In this document: positions 57,791-64,000 of the stretch, piece by piece | How the letters are laid out: each line of letters opens with the position of its first letter | Numbering within the stretch: the stretch's first letter is position 1 | NCBI GenBank assembly: GCA_022747635.1 | Contig: JAKTNV010000024.1 | Span: forward strand, 2,418,001 to 2,482,000 | DNA from: Hetaerina americana | Taxonomy: Eukaryota; Arthropoda; Insecta; Odonata; Calopterygidae | DNA: 64,000 bases | Direction of reading: 5' to 3' | Translations under genes and position numbers: made by a program | Notes under the pieces: model-generated | The model's database searches: none | What the model saw: the letters and a program-made list of their open reading frames with translations, nothing else | Told to the model about the DNA's origin: nothing

Positions 57791-59889
57791 TCGCACAGTT
57801 CTCCTCTTTCTTTCTCCCGTTTTATGAAGTTTTTGCGTGAAATTCACTCAATAATCTCCGTCTGTCAAGCATTACGGCCCTCAGAATTAGGAATAATTTT
57901 TCTTCTTGCCCTCACTAAATGGCAACGGATTTCCACAAATGTTTTACTAATCCATCCGCTTTCAGAGGTTCAACTGTTTTTATTTTTATAACTCCTCAAT
58001 TGCTTATTTTTATGTAGTTTTCCGGTGACTTACATGAAGTGTTATTGTTCACTTCATTGCGTTTGAGTTGACTTGGTCAGTACATAGTACAGTACAGTCT
58101 TATTATTTGATTATCTTATTTACGTTCAGTCAGCTTGATGGTAAGAATATTTTCAAATCCGCAGAGTGCCAAATGATTCGTAATAATGTTAGAAAAGTAT
58201 TTACAGGCAAATGATGATGTGAAATGAACTCCATTGAAGACAATATTTAAATTTTTTCTCCAATTCCTATGATTTTATTTAGTTTAAATTAATTCAGTAT
58301 TAAGATAGTGTTGTTCTTCCTTTTTCTGTGGAAAATTCTATAACTCTACTTCTATCAATCTGAATGTTACTTGTCATCCTCAGCATCCGGGAAAGATTTC
58401 GGCATAATTTTGAGAAAGAATATATTGCTGTAATTTAATGTGAAAACATGACTATTTCTTTCATTTTACTCTGAGTTGCTGCAATTAGCTCTTAATAGCC
58501 ATAAAATAGCCATTTGCTTTAAAGGAATTCATATTTCTATCTATTTTTAGAACAAATTCCATGATTTGTGGTGATTGGGAAAATTGAAAGAGTTGAGATT
58601 TTAGAGCCCGTGATATCTGGGTTGTTTCCAAGATAATCCGTATCTTTGAGTGATGTTTTTATCTGGGTTCTGTTGGGCATGTTCAGGTGCAAAGATTTCG
58701 AACCTGAAGTAAGTGCGGAACTGTGGCCCATACTGTGATGGTGTCGTCTCTACTCCCGAAGTCTTCGTTGAAAGGAGGAGGATCTGCTTACTTGTGAGAA
58801 AATGCAACCGATTCACTAATATCGTAATCTACAGTCGTTCAAGCGAATGAAAAATTTCCCCAAGTGCTCTACAGTCTTTATTTGCAATATAGCTTCAGGC
58901 TGTATTGATTTGAAATATGACTGGTCGCACTTAAGGTCAGGAGATGGCCTTTTTTGACAAAAGTTTACTCTTCTTACTATTTAAAATCAAAATTCGTTTT
59001 CGAGAACATGCTTCCTCTAGGGCTTAGCTGCCCTAAGTTAAATAAGTATGAAAAATAGGTGAGAATGGTCTTAGAAATTAAAATGCTCAGATGGTCTAAG
59101 AAATGGGTCTTCAAGAGCGTCAACAGCCTTATATTATCGATCATAAATGTAACAATAGGCTCGCCATCATGGCGAATTTATTATTAATTTTAATGTATTT
59201 TGCTCCCTATATAAGTATTTTGCTCGAATCTGAAGGCGAAGACTGCTACTTTTAATGACTCCTTAAGTGATAACTGACAATCCAATCATATTCCCATTGT
59301 TTTATCTTATTCTTTTTATTTATTTTTTTATAAAGATTATTTGTGCATTTTTCGTGTCTCCCAGGGCTAATAATTTGATTAATTATGATTTTGCTATGGT
59401 TTTTCATTTTGAGATATCTCTGAAAACACAATGAGCTTGATAAACTAATGAGAATGCTTCATTGGACTGATGACCAGCTGATCTCTGTTCGTGATTCTGA
59501 ACTCCTCAGCTTTGCGTTTACTTTTTGTGGCAACTAATATCTTCCTTAGACTGCTATCAGCAACAGCAAATACTCCGACACCATCCATTTACTAAATGTA
59601 ATATATTGCTTGCCGTATGAATTATTGCGAATGAGCGTCACCAATGCCTATTGAACCAATATCTACCCCTTCAAAAGGGGAGGTGGTCAAGAGTGTTCTG
59701 TGAAGTTCTTGAACGTAGTGTAAGTAAAAATGGAATATTAATTGGGTTCGGAATAATTACCCTTTTTTTAAGTGACCAAAAAAATAATGCTTTCTCATTA
59801 TTTCCACGTCATTTATCTTTGGTTCTGGTCTCCCATTTAGCAATTAATTCTTGAATAAGGCCGTAGCACGGAATGTCAAGAGAAACGAT
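57791..59889. other. AT-rich DNA, nothing recognised
   Basis: No supported feature. Confidence 0.5.
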
Positions 59890-60120
59890 GTGGTCCAGAC
59901 GTCTAAACCTCACCCTCGCCCCTTTGGCTGCGTGCCTGTCTGTCTCCACACGTTAATTCATTCCCGAATCCTGGACGTCCTCATGCGTCCTACTCGGCTT
60001 TTTCACTTTCCTCTATCTATTTTCCTCTCCGCATCTCCTCCACCGCCTCCCGTTCCCTGTCTCTTTCATGGCTCTCATTTCCTCCATCGTCCTGCCTTTT
60101 AATAGGCGGGGTGAGCTTTT
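59890..60120. other. Small pyrimidine-rich island
   Basis: About 230 bp of pyrimidine-rich, mildly CpG-rich sequence giving a Pro/Leu/His-rich 83-codon plus frame (59,851-60,102). There is no recognised motif. Confidence 0.25.
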
Positions 60121-60504
60121 CTGCCGTTTTGAAACTAAACCACAACATCAGTATTCTAGCCTTTCCGTCGATGGTAACAGGATTGAGTTGCGTCAACGGT
60201 GATAAGGGATCTCCGCCACCGACGCTCCAAAGACATTTGATGTGAACCAGTTTACTAGTTTTTGATAGTTAAAATTTCCTGCCGGGTTCCTGCTGATCAA
60301 ATCTCATCTTAAATGACGCGATGGCCGTCCTACGTTTCTCATGATCTCCGAACAACAGTTATTACAGCGTAAAAGTACGTCGAACACCGTGTTAGGAATA
60401 GCCATCAAGCATAATGCATACAAGATTTACTATTTCAGAATTCTGTAACGTAGAAGATTGGTGACTACATATATTCATGCGAAGTCTGTCCGAAACCTAT
60501 CAAG
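60121..60504. other. Featureless DNA
   Basis: No supported feature up to the old mariner's outer terminus, which might lie as far left as 60,482. Confidence 0.4.
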
Positions 60505-60979
60505 CGATGCAATATTTTGAGAAAAACAACCTACCAAGAACAATGAAAGCTTAGTCCCCTTCGAAGTACTCCCATTATTCTCAGCGTCTCTTCCACTTAC
60601 CAAAATAATCGGTCAATTCCTTTTTCGGAATGTTGATAAGCTGTCTCGTAGTATTCTCCTGTAAATATCGTCACCCGACTGTTGGGATGGCTGAGCTGGT
60701 TTCAGGGTTATAGCCGTAGGCCCATGACTCATCCAGTGATGGCCTTTTTTAGAAAACTTGGGTCATCCTTTGCGGCTTGGAGCAAGTTCCCTACGATTGC
60801 AGCACGAAATCCTTGACGTTGATGAGATTAAGGAAAAATCGACGAGGCAGCCTATGATCATTCCGAAAAAGTATTTGGCCGGTTATTTTGAAAAGTGGAA
60901 CAGTTGCTGAGATAATTGCTTGAGGTCCCAAGGGGAGTGCTTCGAAGGGAACTAAGCCCTCATTGTTCTAGGTAGGCTA

Positions 60980-61925
60980 CAGGGTTCGTCCCGAAAATAA
61001 GTGTACTGAGCTCAGGAAAAAAAATTTATTACACTTTTACATATCTTAAGCTGATATTCCTCAAAATAGGACCCTTGTGAGTCGATACACTTGTTCCAGC
61101 GGCGTTTCCATTCCTGGAACGCTCCCGCGAAGGCATCATCGGGAACCTCTCGAAGACACGTCGTCACGGCCTCTTTGACGGCGTCCAAAGTCCCGTATCG
61201 CGTTCCTTTCAAACTCCTCTTTATCTTCGGGAACAGAAAGAAGTCCGGTGGTGCCAAGTCCGGGCTGTAGGGCGGGTGCGGCAGCGTTGCCACGCCGTGC
61301 TTGGCCAAGAAGTCCGACACGACAAGCGCGGTGTGAGACGGCGCATTGTCGTGATGCAGCCGCCAGATTTTTTGATCGCTGGCCGGACGCGGGCGACTTG
61401 TTTTCGAAGCCTGTCCGTCGTGCACTATTGTTTTTGGCACATTACACTGCTCTGCTATCATCCGAACACTAAGATGACGATCAGAGTTCAGTACATCGCG
61501 AACTTTTCGCACATTTTCGTCGGTGAGTGTCGTTGATGGGCGTCCAGGCCGTGGTTCGTCGTCGACCTCTTCTCTGCCCTCCACGAACATCTTGTGCCAC
61601 CGAAAGATCATGTTTCTGGACATGGCTGACTCCCCGTAAGCCTGGTTAATCATACCGACAGTTTCGGTACACGATTTCCCAAGCTTTACCGCAAATTTGA
61701 TGGAATAACGCTGCTCCAAAAACTTCGGCATCGCGTTCCGTGACGTGGGTCGAGCGTGGAATTTCGCGTTAACAGAGCTCCTCACTACACCACAGCTCAG
61801 ATCCGACTGCCTTTTTCAGCGTCGCTTGCCAACATACCCCCCTTCAATCGCAGCCCGTCAGAGCGGAGCTGGGCGCGCCTGGAGCGGCGGGAAAAAATCA
61901 GTACTTATTTTCCGGACGAACCCTG
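60980..61925 (-). mobile_element. mariner family 1, copy 2, internally deleted, nested
   Basis: 946 bp, flanked by TA (60,978-60,979 and 61,926-61,927). The ends read CAGGGTTCGTCCCGAAAATA on the left and CAGGGTTCGTCCGGAAAATA, inward, on the right; the right end lacks two bases of AGTGTACTGA. The sequence is nearly the same as the copy at 25,835-27,150, except for a deletion equivalent to 26,271-26,641 of that copy with a CG left at the join. It carries the same six-base homopolymer (61,368-61,373) that breaks the frame of copy 1. Confidence 0.95.
61036..61731 (-). pseudogene. Deleted mariner transposase with rejoined reading frame
   Basis: Read from MPKFLEQRYSIKF (ATG at 61,731), it keeps both helix-turn-helix regions and GRPS up to NVPKTIVH. 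It crosses the deletion to DGQASKTSRPRPASDQKIWR and goes on with LHHDNAPSH and SPDLAPPDFF to EEYQLK and a stop at 61,012. Because the deletion also shifts the phase, the downstream frameshift shared with copy 1 is bypassed and one continuous frame results (about 239 residues from this Met). The GDETW block with the first catalytic Asp is gone, so it cannot catalyse transposition. It could still bind terminal repeats if made. The lower limit given is the last conserved coding block; the stop lies at 61,012. Confidence 0.88.
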
Positions 61926-62026
61926 TACTTTTCTCAAAATATTGCATGGCTGGACAGAGTTCACATAACAGTATACAGCCACTGCGTCATTGTGGCCTGT
62001 CGGGCGGGGGATAAAATAAATTTGAG

Positions 62027-62098
62027 AGCGAATATTACCAAATGTAACTTTCACCTTCCTCCAGCGAATATTACCAAATATAGCTTTTACCTTCCTTA
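62027..62098. repeat. Two-copy tandem duplication of a 36-bp unit
   Basis: AGCGAATATTACCAAAT followed by GTAACTTTCACCTTCCTCC, then repeated at 62,063 with a few changes (ATAGCTTTTACCTTCCTTA). Confidence 0.85.
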
Positions 62099-63039
62099 TG
62101 CATGTATATTTAATCGTATTGGTGACGTGTTATGACTTAATGTGAGAGCTCGCCTCGTAATTAGCTACATGGAGTGTCTAAATTACGAATTTAGGGTAGA
62201 GAGCCGAATCGTCTCATTGTGATGCTTGGATCCCAGGAAGACACGGATGAGGCCCGTTTATCAAGCTCAAGGTTACCTGACAACTCCTCTAAATTCAGTC
62301 TTACATATGATACGAGGCGTTAAAATTCGTATACGATGCAAGTTAGGTAAGTAATAATATACGAATAATTTTTATTCACCAACAGACTATATATGTGCAA
62401 ATTAAAATGACTTGTGAACTAAATTGTAGCTCTGAGAAAAAGGAACCTCGAATCCAGAAAATAGAATTGCATATATTAAAAAGTGCGGTTATACAGAGGC
62501 ATCGCCTGAATTGGAACTCCTGTGAGTGAGTTAAGTTAACTTTCTATCCTAATTAAACTTGAAAATATTTTGAACCCTAAGATGACAGTTAATAGGAATT
62601 GTTGAAGTTATGACTATGTGAAATATCTTACCTCAAAAGCTTATTCACGCTGAAAAACACCCCTTGCTCTTATTTTTCGTAATTCCTGTCTACTTTAAAG
62701 AACGATGGCGTAAAAGCACTCCGAATAATCTGTCTGGATAGATAAATAGAAAAATCTTCACTGAGCTCACAGCGGATAATTATTTCCATGCAGCTCTTAT
62801 GATTCCACCGGTCAGCTAACGTTATTGCATCCTGTAAATCTAAGAATTAGCTTTTTGCTTGTAGTAGAGGTATGCTGTTTCCAAATGGTTACGTTTTCCA
62901 GACCCGTGAAAATTACGATTTTCAATAGGAGTGGTCATCCCCTCCACATACCTTACAAATCAAAAATTTTATTTTTTTTTCGTTTCTTTTAAAGTTTTCA
63001 CCAGTGAAGGTATTTATTTTTCTTTCACTTCATCTCCTT
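62099..63039. other. AT-rich DNA, nothing recognised
   Basis: No supported feature. Confidence 0.5.
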
Positions 63040-63470
63040 TCCACAATCCCATCTTTCTACGCCCTCTTCCATTTCCCCATTGAATCCATTTGTTGATTTA
63101 TTTTCGCTACCCAGAGGGAGTTGAGGTCGGTGTTGACCCAGAGAGAGGCCACTCGCGCGAAATATTTTTCGGATTTTATCAATATCCTTTCTCGCCTCTT
63201 TTTCTTTCAGATCTGTCCAGCTCTCCCTCTCCCCTCAATTCCAAGCCCCAGGCATCCCGTCCTACCCTCAACGTTACTCTAATTTCACCTTTTTTCGTCT
63301 TATATTGCTCTTCCGCATCCTTGCGGTAGAGGAATGGTGGTTGGAGGGGAGGGAGGCGGGGGTAGTATTTGCGATAATCTCTCCACAGAGCCACTGGGTG
63401 CGACTTTGGAGCAAAAACGTTGACCTGACAAGTGATGGGGAATTAATGGCTGTTTCGTGGGCGTAGAATC
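63040..63470. promoter_or_regulatory. GC-rich island with pyrimidine-to-purine switch
   Basis: 63,040-63,080 and 63,185-63,300 are pyrimidine-rich. 63,325-63,362 is purine-rich (GAGGGGAGGGAGGCGGGGG). It is the same design as the islands at 23.7, 36.6 and 43.6 kb, but weaker. No gene was recognised. Confidence 0.3.
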
Positions 63471-64000
63471 GCGTGGTTTTATTCTTCGCAAACCCCTGAG
63501 AACGCCGGTTCAGCACGAAAAATGTTCAATATTCCCAAATTGTGGAAAGGAGTTTTGCTCGTCCTGGATGTACCCTATGGATTAATGCCATCATTTCTGA
63601 TTTCACAATTTTCTCATATCTAACCACTTCAAAGGCGATGCTGTCTTTTATGGGTCCCTGGAATCGGATAACAGCTCTGAGCAGATGCATTTATAAGTAG
63701 AAAATTTCTAAAATGTGAGAATATCAACGTGTACAAATTATATGGCTATTTTTTTTATCAGACTCAATTTTGCCACACGCATTTGTACCTCCTTCGGGGT
63801 AATGTTTAATGTAGATGTAGGACTAAACAGAAATCATTCTCACCCTTTATGAAAAAAACCATTGCTCACAATTTTATAGTAATATCTTGTTTAATGATGT
63901 CCGCGTAAATAATGCTCGGGAACTTTCCAAGAGTAATTTTGAAGGTATTACCTGTTTGAGAACAGGAAATACATTCAAAATGTACAGAAATGTTCTGTAC
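63471..64000. other. AT-rich DNA, nothing recognised
   Basis: No supported feature to the end of the window. Confidence 0.5.

Larger units (their letters stand above)
60505..61950 (-). mobile_element. Old, internally deleted mariner remnant, split by a younger mariner
   Basis: Long inverted repeats of about 65 bp. The left arm has GATGCAATATTTTGAGAAAA, then CCTACCAAGAACAATGA, GCTTAGT and CCTTCGAAGTACTCCC. The right arm has the complement in two pieces, 60,928-60,979 and 61,926-61,949, because the younger mariner landed between them at a TA. Between the arms, minus-strand coding remnants read PSFLKKAITG then DESWAYGYNPETSSAIP (first catalytic Asp, about 60,700-60,760). They jump directly to NIPKKELTDYFGKWKRR (C-terminus, about 60,590-60,640), so the second and third catalytic blocks are deleted. 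It is a third mariner family, different from those at 25.8 and 39.7 kb. Outer limits are approximate; similarity may extend to a GTCTGTCC word at 60,484 and GGACAGAG at 61,952. Confidence 0.8.

Noticed and set aside
1..64000. CRISPR arrays, bacterial operons, riboswitches, or an endogenous virus
   Set aside because: No regularly spaced direct repeats, no Shine-Dalgarno-led gene strings and no viral protein motifs were seen. The content is that of an animal genome.

Overview
This is an AT-rich eukaryotic window, most likely from an insect or another arthropod. The evidence is several mariner-type DNA transposons with TA target duplications, tRNA-derived SINEs, a degenerate CR1/Jockey-like LINE, Penelope-like sequence beside (TA)n arrays, and long stretches with no coding potential. 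I see no bacterial gene layout, no CRISPR array, no functional tRNA or rRNA gene, and no convincing host protein-coding gene. The window reads as intergenic or intronic DNA. The only intact protein gene I can support is a mariner transposase at 39.7-40.8 kb.

Mobile elements, left to right. Two (TA)n arrays bracket a Penelope-like fragment at 1.6-1.9 kb. A possible LINE scrap and a (TA)n array lie at 8.75-9.05 kb. Fragments of a tRNA-like repeat (here SINE-C) lie at 9.3 and 11.65 kb, and a LINE 3' coding remnant at 10.9 kb. A broken LINE at 16.3-18.7 kb is split by a SINE (SINE-A) with a perfect 13-bp target duplication. It is followed by an internally deleted mariner (18,855-19,935). A second SINE family (SINE-D) and a second full SINE-A lie at 21.5-22.3 kb. 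At 25.7-28.2 kb there is a (TA)n array holding a near-full mariner with one frameshift, then a 310-bp foldback, then two SINE-B copies head to head around another (TA)n array. A complete mariner with an uninterrupted 357-residue transposase lies at 39,666-40,997. At 48.15-48.57 kb a (TA)n array, a Penelope-like segment with a hammerhead-ribozyme-like core, a second (TA)n array and a third SINE-B follow one another. At 60.5-61.95 kb a young deleted mariner sits inside the terminal repeat of an older mariner remnant.

Between the transposons, about fifteen GC- and CpG-rich islands of 0.2-1.4 kb interrupt the AT-rich background (for example 14.2-15.0, 23.7-24.4, 33.2-34.2, 36.6-37.4, 41.8-42.6, 43.6-44.1, 48.9-50.3, 54.2-55.0 and 57.1-57.8 kb). 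Several switch between long pyrimidine-rich and purine-rich tracts on one strand. They produce proline-, serine- or arginine-rich open frames that look like composition artefacts. The islands may be promoters, enhancers or first exons of a large regulatory locus, but nothing here proves it. The largest (48.9-50.3 kb) ends in a plausible splice donor and is followed by more than 3 kb of open-frame-poor AT-rich DNA, as expected for a non-coding first exon with a long intron.

The calls rest on reading motifs, terminal repeats and target duplications by eye. No database search was possible, so family names are approximate and the SINE letters are labels of convenience.
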